Part shown: piece by piece, positions 50,518-59,914 of the stretch
Numbering within the stretch: the stretch's first letter is position 1
How the letters are laid out: every line of letters starts with the position of its first letter
NCBI RefSeq assembly: GCF_947090775.1
Contig: NZ_OX352321.1
Span: 3,596,001 to 3,660,000, forward strand
Reading direction: 5' to 3'
DNA from: Pseudarthrobacter sp. MM222
Lineage (GTDB): Bacteria; Actinomycetota; Actinomycetes; Actinomycetales; Micrococcaceae
Length of the DNA: 64,000 bases
Notes under the pieces: generated by a model
The model's database searches: none
Seen by the model: only the letters and a program-made list of their open reading frames with translations
Told to the model about the DNA's origin: nothing
Translations under genes and position numbers: made by a program

Positions 50518-51539
50518 TGGGCCGCGGCTGTAGCGCCAGTCAGACCCTTGATGGCATCCAGCGGGAAGTGGCACTCCGCTACGTGCTGCGTGCCGTCCGG
50601 TGCTGCCAGGACCTGAGGTTCCGGAGACACTTCGGCGCAGACGTCCTGGGCCTTCCAACACCGCGTCCGGAACCGGCAGCCCGAGGGCGGATCCAGGGGC
50701 GATGGCAGTTCGCCCGTCAGGACAATCCTGTCCCGCCTGGTCCCGCTAACGTCCAGCTTCGGGGACGCGGACATCAAGGCAGCCGTGTAGGGGTGCCGCG
50801 GGTGGTCAAAGACTTCCTCCGTGGCCCCTGTCTCGATGATCCGGCCGAGGTACATCACCGCGACCCGGTCTGCCACGTGCCGGACCACCGTCAGATCATG
50901 CGAAATGAAGATATAGGACACGCCGAGCTCCTGCTGGAGCTCGTTGAGCAGGTTCAGGACCTGCGCCTGCACGGACAGGTCCAGGGCCGAGACTGGCTCG
51001 TCGAGGATGATGACATCCGGGTTGAGGGCCAGGGCTCGGGCGATGCCGATGCGTTGGCGCTGGCCGCCGGAGAACTCCTGCGGCGACTTGCGTGCGTCCG
51101 ACGGACGCAGCCCCACCATATGCAGCAGCTCCCGGACCCTGGCCTCGCGTTCGCGCGACGTGGGGTACAGACTGCGGTGGGTAGCCCACGGCTCGGCGAT
51201 GATGTCGCCGGCGTTCATCCGGGCGTTCAGGGACGCAAACGGGTCCTGGAACACCATCTGCACCCGCCGTCGCCACGTCAGCAATTCCTTGCCGCGGAGC
51301 CCGAAAGGATTGGTTCCCTCAAATCTGACGGTCCCTTCATCCGGTGTTTCCAGCATCATCAGGGTCCGCGCCAGGGTGGACTTGCCGCAGCCGGACTCGC
51401 CCACCAGCCCAAGGGTCTCCCCGCGGCCCACCGTCAGGCTGATACCGTCCAGGGCCTTGAGCCGGGTGTTGCCGCTGGCGCTCTTGGCCACGTGGAACGT
51501 CTTGGTCAGGCCGTCGATTTTCAGAAGCGGCTCAGACAT
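50514..51539 (-). CDS. Opp/Dpp-type ABC ATPase (second subunit)
   Basis: This 341-residue ATPase has Walker [10 protein letters not shown], signature EFSGGQRQRIGIARAL and Walker B DVIILDEP, with the C-terminal oligopeptide-transporter extension carrying an iron-sulfur-type Cys cluster (CRFRTRCWKAQDVC ... CHFPL). It partners the other ATPase. ATG 51539 overlaps that gene by eight nt. Confidence 0.93.
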   Translation of the reverse strand: MSEPLLKIDGLTKTFHVAKSASGNTRLKALDGISLTVGRGETLGLVGESGCGKSTLARTLMMLETPDEGTVRFEGTNPFGLRGKELLTWRRRVQMVFQDPFASLNARMNAGDIIAEPWATHRSLYPTSREREARVRELLHMVGLRPSDARKSPQEFSGGQRQRIGIARALALNPDVIILDEPVSALDLSVQAQVLNLLNELQQELGVSYIFISHDLTVVRHVADRVAVMYLGRIIETGATEEVFDHPRHPYTAALMSASPKLDVSGTRRDRIVLTGELPSPLDPPSGCRFRTRCWKAQDVCAEVSPEPQVLAAPDGTQHVAECHFPLDAIKGLTGATAAAQ

Positions 51540-52632
51540 TGTTGATCTCCTCGCTGAAGTGGCATGCGGCGGTGCGGGCCGGCCGCGGATCCCCGGAAGG
51601 TGCGTTGCCGGAATTGCCGGTGTTTGTGCCGGTAACCGGGCGGAGCGCAGGGCGCTCGGCACGGCAAATAGCCTGGACCAGCGGGCAGCGGGACTGATAG
51701 ACGCAGCCGGCCGGGATGTCGTGGAGCTCCGGGGGGCTGCCAGCAATGGACTTCAGCTGCGCGCCCCGCTCCAGGTGGACCGGCACTGATTCCAGCAGCC
51801 CCTTGGTGTAGGGATGGCGCGGGTCGGCGAAGACCTCGGAGACGGGTCCGCTCTCCACGACGTTGCCGGCATACATCACGGCCACCGTGTCTGCTTCCTC
51901 CGCTACCACAGCGAGGTCATGGGTGATGAGGATGACGGCCATTTGGCCCTCTTCACGAAGCTTCCGCAGCAGCTGCATGATCTGCGCCTGGACGGTGACG
52001 TCCAGAGCCGTGGTGGGCTCGTCGGCGATCAGCAGGCGCGGGTTAAGTGCCACGGCCATGGCGATGAGGATGCGCTGCCGCATGCCGCCGGAAAACTGGT
52101 GCGGGTAGGAATTTACCCTGGATTCCGGCTCGGGTATTCCCACCCGTTTCATCAGGTCAATGGCCTCCACCCGGGCCGCCTTGGCGCTCAGGCCGTGGTG
52201 GATACGGAAGGCCTCGCCCAGCTGGGTACCCACGGTATAGACAGGGTTCAGCGCGGTCAGGGCGTCCTGGAAGACGATGCCCAGTTCGGGCCCGGCAAAC
52301 TTGAGCCTTTCCTTGGGACTGAGCGCGGCCAGGTCGGTGCCATTGAGGATGATCGTTCCGCCGGCCAGGTCGCAGACGGGATCCATAATTCCCGCCAAGG
52401 CCTTCGCGGTCATGGATTTTCCGCAGCCTGACTCCCCCAGCAAGGCCAGGGTCTCGCCGGCGCGGGCCTCAAAGGCCACGCTGTTGACGGCGCGCACCGT
52501 GCCGCGGTGCGTGCGGATGTCTACCGCCAGGTCGCGGACCTGCAGCACGATGTCGTGCGCTTTCGCCTGGACGGTCGCTGTTGCGGCGGTACGGGAACGT
52601 TCGGCGGGAGCTTGTTCGGCAGCTGTTTTCAT
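51532..52632 (-). CDS. Opp/Dpp-type ABC ATPase (first subunit)
   Basis: This 366-residue ATPase has Walker [10 protein letters not shown], signature [16 protein letters not shown], Walker [14 protein letters not shown] and the family Cys region ([14 protein letters not shown]... CHFSEE). The N-terminal 28 residues are variable. ATG 52632 overlaps the permease stop (ATGA). The longer frame to 52797 is not supported. Confidence 0.93.
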   Translation of the reverse strand: MKTAAEQAPAERSRTAATATVQAKAHDIVLQVRDLAVDIRTHRGTVRAVNSVAFEARAGETLALLGESGCGKSMTAKALAGIMDPVCDLAGGTIILNGTDLAALSPKERLKFAGPELGIVFQDALTALNPVYTVGTQLGEAFRIHHGLSAKAARVEAIDLMKRVGIPEPESRVNSYPHQFSGGMRQRILIAMAVALNPRLLIADEPTTALDVTVQAQIMQLLRKLREEGQMAVILITHDLAVVAEEADTVAVMYAGNVVESGPVSEVFADPRHPYTKGLLESVPVHLERGAQLKSIAGSPPELHDIPAGCVYQSRCPLVQAICRAERPALRPVTGTNTGNSGNAPSGDPRPARTAACHFSEEINNV

Positions 52633-53624
52633 GGCTTTGCCTCCTTGACTGGGATGCGGGCGATCAGCCGCTTGCGGGGAAGCGCCAGGCGCCAACGCTG
52701 GGCCGGATCCGTGGCGATCCGGAGCCAGGCGGCGAGGACGTTGGCGGCGATGGTGGTGACCACAATGGCGACGCCCGGGAAGATGGACAGCCACCAAGCC
52801 GTCTGCAGGTACTGCCGGCCCTGCGACACCATGAGGCCCCAGCTGACGTCCGGCGGCTGGATGCCGATGCCCAGGAAGCTCAGCGAGGATTCGGCAAGCA
52901 TCACGTAGCAGAACTCAAGCGTGGCCAGCGTCAGCAGGGTCGGCAGCACCACTGGAATGACGTGCCGGACGATGATCGCATTGGGCTTGGCCCCGAACGT
53001 GCGGGCAGCATCCACGAATGTCCGGCTCTGAAGTTCCGCCGATTCGGCGCGGGCCGTGCGGAGGTAGATCGGGATGCGCGTAAGTGCCAGGATCAGGACG
53101 ATGTTGGCTGCGCTGGGACTGAACACATAAAGCACGACGACGGCGAGCAGCAGGGACGGGAAGCTCATGATGACGTCGGCAACGCGCATGGAGATGCTCT
53201 CCCGCCAGCCGCGGTGGTAGCCGGCCCAAACGCCCCACAGCGAGCCAAGGAACAAGGCCACGGCCACGGCAGGCAAGGCGACTGACAGGGTCGTCCGGCT
53301 GGCCACCACCAGCCGCGCCAGCATGCTCCGCCCCAGCGAATCGCTGCCCAGGAAGTACTCCCAGCCGTGCGCGAGCGTGAAGGGTGGCTTGTTGGCAAAC
53401 AGCAGGTTTTGTTTGGTGGCCAGATCGCCCATCAGGGCCGGTCCGATCAGGGCTGTCAGGCCAATGAGGACCAGGAGCACTGCCGAGAAAGTGGCAAAGC
53501 GGTCCTTGAGGAGGAGACGGAACAGGCTGAGCTTTCCATCCTGCTTTCCATCCTTTTCATTCTGGCGATCGGCAGCCGCTGGCAGCTGCTCCGGCACCGC
53601 GGCGTCACTGAGTGAACTCTTCAT
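52629..53624 (-). CDS. Opp/Dpp-type ABC permease (DppC-like)
   Basis: This 331-residue permease has the helix-1 region LLLKDRFATFSAVLLVLIGLTALIGPALMG, the family phrase FLGSDSLGRSMLARLV and an EAA-like loop ESAELQSRTFVDAARTFGAKPNAIIVRHVIPVVLP. A long charged cytosolic N terminus precedes helix 1. It pairs with DppB-like. Confidence 0.9.
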   Translation of the reverse strand: MKSSLSDAAVPEQLPAAADRQNEKDGKQDGKLSLFRLLLKDRFATFSAVLLVLIGLTALIGPALMGDLATKQNLLFANKPPFTLAHGWEYFLGSDSLGRSMLARLVVASRTTLSVALPAVAVALFLGSLWGVWAGYHRGWRESISMRVADVIMSFPSLLLAVVVLYVFSPSAANIVLILALTRIPIYLRTARAESAELQSRTFVDAARTFGAKPNAIIVRHVIPVVLPTLLTLATLEFCYVMLAESSLSFLGIGIQPPDVSWGLMVSQGRQYLQTAWWLSIFPGVAIVVTTIAANVLAAWLRIATDPAQRWRLALPRKRLIARIPVKEAKP

Positions 53625-53632
53625 GGCTACTC

Positions 53633-54562
53633 CTAAGCCTTGGCCGTAACGGGACGGACGCGTGCGTCCAGCAGTGCGTAACCCATGTCGATGAGGATGT
53701 TCAGGGCGAAGATCGCGACGGCGGTGAGCAGCACGGCTGCTTGCAGCACCGCGAAGTCACGCTGCAGGATCGAGTCGATCATGAGCTTTCCGATGCCCGG
53801 CCAGCCGAAGATGGTTTCCACCACCACGGCTCCGTTAACCAGCCCGACAGTGAGGTCGCCGGCCACGGTCAGCGCGGGAGCGGCAGCATTGCGCAGCGCG
53901 TGGTGTGTAACCACGCGGAACTCGCTGGCCCCGCGGCTGCGGGCCAGTTTGATGTAAGGCTCCGAGAGCGCCGAGACCATGGAGCCCCGGACAATCTGGA
54001 CCAGCACCCCGAACGGCCGCAGGAGCAGGGTGGCGATGGGCAGCACCCAGGCGCCGGCTCCCGACACACCGGATGTCGGGAGCCAGCCCAGGGTAATGGC
54101 GAAGACCCAGATGCCCACGATTGCCAGCCAGAAATCCGGGATCGAAGCGGCGGCCATCGAAACGAAACTTGAGATGCGGTCGGCGATGCCATTTGGATTC
54201 AATGCCGCCCAGCAGCCGACCACGAGGGCCAGCAGCACGGCCAGCACCATGGTGGTGGCGGCCAGCTGCAAGGTGGCCGGGAAGGCGCGCAACGCCATGG
54301 CGGCGGCGTCCTGCCCGGTGCGCAATGACTGCCCGAAATCGAGCCGGAGCACTCCACCGAAGTAGTCCGCCATCTGTAGCAGGAGCGGCTGGTCCAGTCC
54401 GTTGCGGGCGGTGAAGTCGTCGCGCATCTGTTGTGTGGCGTTCAGGGGCAGGTATAGAGCGGCCGGGTTGCCGGTCATCCTGGCCAGGGCGAACACCCCG
54501 ACGACCACCACCACCAGCGGCAACGCGCTGGAGACGATCCGCTTTCTCAAGTAGTTCAGCAT
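53633..54562 (-). CDS. Opp/Dpp-type ABC permease (DppB-like)
   Basis: This 309-residue permease opens LNYLRKRIVSSALPLVVVVVGVFALARM, with YFGGVLRLDFGQSLRTGQDAA and the loop YIKLARSRGASEFRVVTHHALRNAAAPALTV, and VVVETIFGWPGIGKLMIDS. It is the first permease after the binding protein. Confidence 0.92.
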   Translation of the reverse strand: MLNYLRKRIVSSALPLVVVVVGVFALARMTGNPAALYLPLNATQQMRDDFTARNGLDQPLLLQMADYFGGVLRLDFGQSLRTGQDAAAMALRAFPATLQLAATTMVLAVLLALVVGCWAALNPNGIADRISSFVSMAAASIPDFWLAIVGIWVFAITLGWLPTSGVSGAGAWVLPIATLLLRPFGVLVQIVRGSMVSALSEPYIKLARSRGASEFRVVTHHALRNAAAPALTVAGDLTVGLVNGAVVVETIFGWPGIGKLMIDSILQRDFAVLQAAVLLTAVAIFALNILIDMGYALLDARVRPVTAKA

Positions 54563-54589
54563 GGTTGTCCTTCTCTCCCGGAGGTCCGG

Positions 54590-56152
54590 CTACTTTGCCG
54601 GGGTCATTTCCGAGATGCGCAGCTCATCACCGCTGGATGAGTTCGGCGTGTAGTTCACGGATTTGGCCTTGCCGAGGATGCCGGTCTGGTGTGAGATGTG
54701 GGCGAACTGGACAACCTTGTCGCTCTGGTAGGCGAAGATCTCCTCGAAATCCTTCTTCCGCTGGTCGCCGGAGGCCGCATCGGCCTTCTTGATCATGGCG
54801 TCGAACTCCGGGGTTCCGAAGTGGCTTTGCGCTCCAGTCGAGAGCATGTACTGGTCAACGGTGAAGGCTGCATCGCCGGCCTGGTTGCCGTGCTGCACCA
54901 TCACCGCCGCCGCTCCTTCATCCTGGGCGAAGGGGCGGGTCTGGTAGGTCAGCTGCTGGCTGGTTTCCAGCATTTTCAGCTTTACGGTCAAGCCGGCCTG
55001 GGTGAGTTGCTCCTGCAGGACCTGGGCCAGTTCCGTGATTTTGGGGAACTGCGCGTTGCGGACGACGAGCGAGATCTGGGCACCGGTGTCTACGCCGGCT
55101 GCCTTGGCTTCTGCAACAAGGGCTTTGGCCTTGTCCAGGTCGAAGGACCAGGGCTTAAGGGCTGCATTGTGTCCCACAATGCCTTCCGGAACCAACTGGG
55201 CTGCCACTTTGTGCTTGCCCTGGTAGAGGGAGTTCACGATTCCCTCCTTGTCGATCGCATAGTTCACGGCCTGGCGGATGCGGACGTCGTTCAGTGGGGC
55301 CTTGGTTCCGTCGAACCGGAGGGCGACCGTCTCATTGTTCGGGTAGTCGATTCCCAGCTCACCGATGTTGTCGTCCGGGCCCAATCCCATGGCCACGTCC
55401 GCCTCGCCGCTGGTGATCATGGCGGCTCGCACGGAGCTCTCGGAGCGCCATTGGTACTCGGCTTTGGCGTACGCAGGTTTGTCCCCCCAGTAGCCGTCCC
55501 AGCTGGACAACGTGATTTTCTGGCCCGCGTCCCAGGTCTCGATCTTGTAAGGCCCCGTGCCGATCGGCTCACGGACTTTCTCCGTGGCGCTCGTAGACGT
55601 CGGAACCACCTCAAGGAACGACAGGCGCAGCGGCAGGATGGGGTCCGGCTCCGGAGTTGTGACGGTCAGGGTGGTGGCATCCACGGCCTTCACAGCGAGG
55701 TCCGCGTCGCCGAAGACGTAGCCCTCCACGTTGCAGCCGAGCTTGGAGTTGACGGCCCGTTCGATGGTGAAGGCGGCGGCCTCGGCGTTGAACGGCGTGC
55801 CGTCCTGGAATTTGACCCCTTCGCGGAGTTTCAGGGTCCACTCGGTATCGGAGGTGGCTTCCCACGTGGTGGCGAGTTTAGGTTCGAGTTCACCGGTCTG
55901 CGGGTTCCGCTCAATCAGCGGTTCGGTGACGTTCGAGCGCATCACGACGCCGGTGGACGTCAGGTTGGATTCGCAGGCTTCCAGGGTGGGCGGTTCCTGG
56001 CTGAGGACCACGCGGACGGTGTTCGAGGCGGCGGCGGCGCCCTCGTTGGAATTGGCAACCGAGCAGCCGCTGAGACCCAGCACCGCGACGGACGCCAGGG
56101 CTGGCCATTTGAGCAAGGCAGCGGAAACGGGGAGTTTTGAAGAAGACGTCAT
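54590..56152 (-). CDS. Family 5 solute-binding lipoprotein
   Basis: This 520-residue lipoprotein has a signal with lipobox LGLSGCS, followed by an SBP family 5 domain (VRVVLSQEPPTLEACESNLTSTGVVMRSNVTEPLIERNPQTGELEPKLATTWE). Family 5 proteins bind peptides, nickel, or diverse small acids and sugars. GGAGGAA precedes ATG 56152. Given the two hydroxyacid dehydrogenases nearby, a hydroxy acid or its peptide or ester is a plausible ligand, but unproven. Confidence 0.9.
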   Translation of the reverse strand: MTSSSKLPVSAALLKWPALASVAVLGLSGCSVANSNEGAAAASNTVRVVLSQEPPTLEACESNLTSTGVVMRSNVTEPLIERNPQTGELEPKLATTWEATSDTEWTLKLREGVKFQDGTPFNAEAAAFTIERAVNSKLGCNVEGYVFGDADLAVKAVDATTLTVTTPEPDPILPLRLSFLEVVPTSTSATEKVREPIGTGPYKIETWDAGQKITLSSWDGYWGDKPAYAKAEYQWRSESSVRAAMITSGEADVAMGLGPDDNIGELGIDYPNNETVALRFDGTKAPLNDVRIRQAVNYAIDKEGIVNSLYQGKHKVAAQLVPEGIVGHNAALKPWSFDLDKAKALVAEAKAAGVDTGAQISLVVRNAQFPKITELAQVLQEQLTQAGLTVKLKMLETSQQLTYQTRPFAQDEGAAAVMVQHGNQAGDAAFTVDQYMLSTGAQSHFGTPEFDAMIKKADAASGDQRKKDFEEIFAYQSDKVVQFAHISHQTGILGKAKSVNYTPNSSSGDELRISEMTPAK

Positions 56153-56458
56153 TGGATTCCTCCGGGTTGGATTCTTGCGGCAGCGGGGTGCTCTTGCACC
56201 AACAAGCATCAAAAACCTGGTGCTTTTCGGGCCGCGCTGGACTCAAGCTAAGCGACGTCTGGGAGCCCCACAAGGATGTTTCCTGGCCTCGGACCGCTGC
56301 GAAGCGGCAGGAATACATCGCCAGCGGCATGTGACGGCCACCACTTCCCCGGGAATTCCGCGCGGTTCCGCCGAAGTGCTGCCATCAATTCAATCCGGGC
56401 ATCGATCAATGCCATTTACATGTTGGACGTGTATGGGTCCGAAACCTAGGGTGCAGAT
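56153..56458. promoter_or_regulatory. Divergent promoter region with near-perfect palindrome
   Basis: This 306-bp region holds GCACCA/TGGTGC arms (about 56194/56218), a GGCAT/ATGCC inverted repeat near 56397-56413 and a near-perfect 17-bp palindrome TACATGTTGGACGTGTA (56417-56433). The palindrome lies 25 bp before the dehydrogenase start. It is a good operator candidate for whatever regulates the ABC operon and the dehydrogenase together. Confidence 0.45.
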
Positions 56459-57409
56459 ATGAAGAACAACGCCGTCCTCCAGGTAGGGCCCCTCATGCCA
56501 ACCGTCCAAGAAGCCATCACGGAAGACTACCGGGCGGTGCGTCTCCCCGATTCCACTGACGAGCGGACCGAGTTCCTGCGGCAGCACGGGGAATCCTTCG
56601 AGGTTGCTGTGACCTCCGGAAAGGTGGGCGTGGGCTCGGAGGTGATGCGCTCCCTGCCGAACCTCCGCGCGGTGATCAACTTCGGCGTCGGCTATGACAC
56701 TACGGACGTGGCACAGGCAGCCTCGCGGGGCATCACCGTCAGCAATACTCCCGATGTCCTTAACGACTGCGTGGCCGACACGGCCATGGCACTCTACCTG
56801 GACCTCCTGCGGGGCATCAGCTCAGCGGACCGCTTCGTCCGCCGCGGTGACTGGCTTAGCAAAGGCAACTTTCCCTTGGCCACCAAGGCCAGCGGGAAGA
56901 AGGTAGGCATCCTCGGGCTGGGCAGGATTGGCCGCGTCATCGCCCGGCGGCTCGAAGGCTTCGACTGCGAGATCAGCTACCACAGCCGCAACCAGGTGGA
57001 GGGGGTCAGCTACCGCTACGCGGCAACACCGCGCGAACTCGCCGCAGGCTGCGATGTTTTCATTGTTGCTGCCGCGGGCGGCCCGGGCTCAGCAAGGCTG
57101 GTAGACGCTGCAGTCATCGATGCGATCGGGCCGGAAGGCTATCTGATCAATATCGCCCGGGGATCCGTAGTGGATGAGGACGCCCTCGTGGCCGCCCTGC
57201 TGGCCGGTCGGCTGGCCGGCGCCGGACTGGACGTGTTCGCGGAGGAGCCGAAGGTTCCCGAGGACCTTCTCGCCCTGGAGAACGTCGTCCTGCTGCCCCA
57301 CCTCGGAAGCGGCACGCACGAAACACGCGCCGCGATGGCCGAACTTACCCTCGCCAACCTGCGCTCTTTCGTAACCACCGGCGCCGTGCTGACGGAGGTG
57401 CGGGCATGA
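56459..57409 (+). CDS. D-2-hydroxyacid dehydrogenase (glyoxylate/hydroxypyruvate reductase-like)
   Basis: This 316-residue enzyme has NAD motif VGILGLGRIGRVIARRLEG, Arg in INIARGSVVDEDALVAAL, the catalytic Glu in GLDVFAEEPKVPEDL and His in LLPHLGSGTHE, a complete canonical triad. It resembles GhrB-type glyoxylate/hydroxypyruvate reductases. The stop overlaps the USP start (ATGA). It is divergent from the Opp/Dpp-type operon, and the other dehydrogenase lies on the far side of it. Confidence 0.87.
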   Translation: MKNNAVLQVGPLMPTVQEAITEDYRAVRLPDSTDERTEFLRQHGESFEVAVTSGKVGVGSEVMRSLPNLRAVINFGVGYDTTDVAQAASRGITVSNTPDVLNDCVADTAMALYLDLLRGISSADRFVRRGDWLSKGNFPLATKASGKKVGILGLGRIGRVIARRLEGFDCEISYHSRNQVEGVSYRYAATPRELAAGCDVFIVAAAGGPGSARLVDAAVIDAIGPEGYLINIARGSVVDEDALVAALLAGRLAGAGLDVFAEEPKVPEDLLALENVVLLPHLGSGTHETRAAMAELTLANLRSFVTTGAVLTEVRA

Positions 57410-57801
57410 GCGTCGCCGTGGGGTACGTCGCCAGCCAGGAGGGCCGTGCGGCACTCAGCGCAGCCATCCAGGAAGCCGCGTTGCGAAACACGGACCTGCA
57501 GATCATGGGCCCCCTCCCGGGAGTGGCGTCCGCCGAGGCGGATGCGGATATCCGGGAGGCCATCGCCGCCGCCGCGGCTGCGGGCGTCGCCGCCTCGCTG
57601 CGGCCCGATGACGGCGGCACCGACGCGGCGGACCTGATGATCGACGCCTCCTACGAGGCTGACGTTGAGCTGATTGTCATTGGCGTGCGGCGGCGTTCCC
57701 CAGTGGGGAAGCTGTTCCTCGGCAGCACCGCCCAACGGGTCATCCTCGAGGCCGGCTGCCCCGTCACGGCAGTAAAGCCCGAGGTAGGCTCCCGCAACTG
57801 A
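57406..57801 (+). CDS. Universal stress protein (UspA family)
   Basis: This 131-residue protein has the UspA fold with AVGYVASQEGRAALSAAIQEA, VELIVIGVRRRSPVGKLFLGSTAQRVI (the ATP-type G-2X-G-9X-G(S/T) loop) and CPVTAVKP. It likely binds ATP. ATG 57406 overlaps the dehydrogenase stop. Confidence 0.88.
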   Translation: MSVAVGYVASQEGRAALSAAIQEAALRNTDLQIMGPLPGVASAEADADIREAIAAAAAAGVAASLRPDDGGTDAADLMIDASYEADVELIVIGVRRRSPVGKLFLGSTAQRVILEAGCPVTAVKPEVGSRN

Positions 57802-57813
57802 GAGAATGGCTCA

Positions 57814-59688
57814 ATGGAAGTCGCGCTGGGACTGGTGGTTCTCGTCGCGGTGGTCTGTGCCGGCAGTGCGCTGGGCCGGAAGTTCAACGTTTCCGTCCCG
57901 CTGCTGCTGGTCCTCACGGGCATCGCCGGTTCCTTTCTGCCATTCGTTCCCCCGATCGAGCTGAACCCCGAGCTCGTCCTGGTCGGGCTGCTGCCGCCGT
58001 TGCTCTATGCGGCGGCGCTGCGGACGTCCCTGTACGACTTCGGCTCCAACCGGCGCGCCATCGGCCTGCTCTCGGTGGGCTATGTCATTTTCGGCACCAT
58101 CACCGTGGGTCTGGTGGTGTGGTGGCTCTTTCCGGAAGTCCCGTTGGCCGCGGCGATCGCCCTGGGTGCGGTGGTGGCGCCGCCGGACGCCGTGGCCGCG
58201 ACCTCGATCGCCCGCAAGGTGGGCATGCCGCGCAGGATTGTCAGCATCCTCGAAGGCGAGTCGCTGGTCAACGACGCCACCGCTCTCGTGTGCCTGCGCG
58301 CGGCCATCGCCGCTCTCTCGGGATCGGTCTCTGTGGCCCAGATCGGCGGCGATTTTCTGCTGGCGGCCGGCGGCGGACTCGTGGTGGGCCTGGCCGCGGC
58401 GTACATCCTTACGGAGCTCCGCAAGCGGATCCGGAACGTCGCCATCAACACCTCGACGTCGCTGATGGCGCCTTTCCTCGCCTACCTGCCGGCCGAGGCG
58501 ATCCACGCCTCGGGGGTTCTCGCCGTCGTCGTCACCGGCCTGGTGATGGGCACGAAGGCGCCGTCCATGCCGAACGGCGCGGCGCGCCTGAGCCAGCGCA
58601 GCAACTGGAACACGGTGCAGTTCCTGCTGGAGAATTCGGTTTTCCTTCTGATCGGGCTCCAGGTCCGGACCATCATTGACGGGGTCCGGGACGACTCGCT
58701 CGGGACCGAACGGATCTGGGCGGGGTGCGCCGTGATCCTGCTGGCGGTGCTGGTGCTCCGGCCGATCTGGGTGTTCCCCGCGACATATCTTCCCCGGCTG
58801 ATCCCGGCCGTGCGCCGCAAGGACCCCGCACCACCGTGGACCTACCCCGCGATCGTGTCCTGGGCGGGAATGCGGGGGGTGGTGACGCTGGCCGCGGTGC
58901 TGGTGCTGCCTGCGGACCTGGAACACCGCTCCGTGCTGATTCTGGCCGCGATGGTGGTGGTCGCCGGCACGCTGACGCTGCAGGGGTTCACGCTCCCGGC
59001 CGTCGTCCGGTTCCTCCCGGTCCAGGGCCCCGATCCCCGGGAGGACGCGTTGAACCAGGCCTCGCTGGTGCAGCTGGCCACCGCCGCCGGCGTGCAGCGT
59101 CTGGAGGAACTGCGCACCGAAACCGATCCTCCGGAGGTCGTGGCGATGCTGACGCGCCGCACCCAGGAGCGTGGACTGGCGGCCTGGGAGCGGCTGGGCC
59201 GTCCGACGGCGGAAGCGTCGACTCCCAGCCAGCGCTACGCCCAGCTGCGCCTTGCCATGCTGGAGGCGGAACGGGCCACGGTGCTGGAGCTGCGGCGCGG
59301 CGGCGAGTACGCCCACGAGATCCTCAGCAAAGTCCTGGACCAACTCGACATCGAGGAGTCAATGCTCGACGTCGCGTTGGATGAGCTGGACACGGCCGAG
59401 GGTGGCGGCGGGGAAGGGATCGCGCGGCCCGGCGGAGTCTGCAGCCACCTCGAGTCCGCCGTCTCCCCGGACGTGCCCCGGGACGCCTTCTGCGCCGACT
59501 GCGTCCGCGAGGGCACGACGACGGTCCACCTCAGGATGTGCCTGGTCTGCGGGCAGGTGGGGTGCTGTGATTCCTCGCCCGGGACGCATGCCTCGAAGCA
59601 CTTCGACGCCACGGGCCACCCGGTGATGCGGAGCATCGAACCAGGCGAAGACTGGCGCTGGTGCTACGCGGACGACCTTCTCGGGTGA
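57814..59688 (+). CDS. CPA1 Na+/H+ antiporter with C-terminal UBP zinc finger
   Basis: This 624-residue protein fuses an antiporter (residues 1-410, with about 12 helices, AAIALGAVVAPPDAVAATSIARKVG and LEGESLVNDATALV) to a cytosolic helical region and a C-terminal ZnF-UBP domain (about 545-624, Cys-rich: GGVCSHLES, CADCVREG, CLVCGQVGCCDSSPGTHASKHFDATGHPV). In eukaryotes ZnF-UBP binds ubiquitin C termini; actinobacterial copies are of unknown ligand. Fusion to an antiporter suggests a regulatory sensor, perhaps for metal or protein tails. Start is ATG 57814, shortly after the USP gene. Confidence 0.85.
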   Translation: MEVALGLVVLVAVVCAGSALGRKFNVSVPLLLVLTGIAGSFLPFVPPIELNPELVLVGLLPPLLYAAALRTSLYDFGSNRRAIGLLSVGYVIFGTITVGLVVWWLFPEVPLAAAIALGAVVAPPDAVAATSIARKVGMPRRIVSILEGESLVNDATALVCLRAAIAALSGSVSVAQIGGDFLLAAGGGLVVGLAAAYILTELRKRIRNVAINTSTSLMAPFLAYLPAEAIHASGVLAVVVTGLVMGTKAPSMPNGAARLSQRSNWNTVQFLLENSVFLLIGLQVRTIIDGVRDDSLGTERIWAGCAVILLAVLVLRPIWVFPATYLPRLIPAVRRKDPAPPWTYPAIVSWAGMRGVVTLAAVLVLPADLEHRSVLILAAMVVVAGTLTLQGFTLPAVVRFLPVQGPDPREDALNQASLVQLATAAGVQRLEELRTETDPPEVVAMLTRRTQERGLAAWERLGRPTAEASTPSQRYAQLRLAMLEAERATVLELRRGGEYAHEILSKVLDQLDIEESMLDVALDELDTAEGGGGEGIARPGGVCSHLESAVSPDVPRDAFCADCVREGTTTVHLRMCLVCGQVGCCDSSPGTHASKHFDATGHPVMRSIEPGEDWRWCYADDLLG

Positions 59689-59832
59689 CGCGTCCTGGGT
59701 CCGGCTGTCAGGGGGCCAGGGGGATGTCGAAAAGCGCTGCGGCCCGGCCCGCAATCGTGCATCGACTGGGCCCCGCCCGCTGCCCCGGGGACGGGCATAC
59801 AGACTCACCCGGCCACCCTGACGGCGGGCGCA

Positions 59833-59869
59833 AGAAGACGACGCCGGGAGATTCCCGACGTCGTCTTCT
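59833..59869. terminator. Long hairpin terminator
   Basis: AGAAGACGACG (59833-59843) pairs with CGTCGTCTTCT (59859-59869), with an inner CGGGA/TCCCG stem and a GAT loop. It separates the antiporter gene from the convergent apionate-type operon. The T-content downstream is weak on both strands; it may act bidirectionally. Confidence 0.65.
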
Positions 59870-59914
59870 GGCCTTGCTGCTCGGTGCGCCCTGGAGCGGC
59901 GCCGATCGGATGAA

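Noticed and set aside
57811..59343. 510-residue minus-strand open frame
   Set aside because: It is exactly antisense to the antiporter and is rich in His, Arg and Gln with no family motif.
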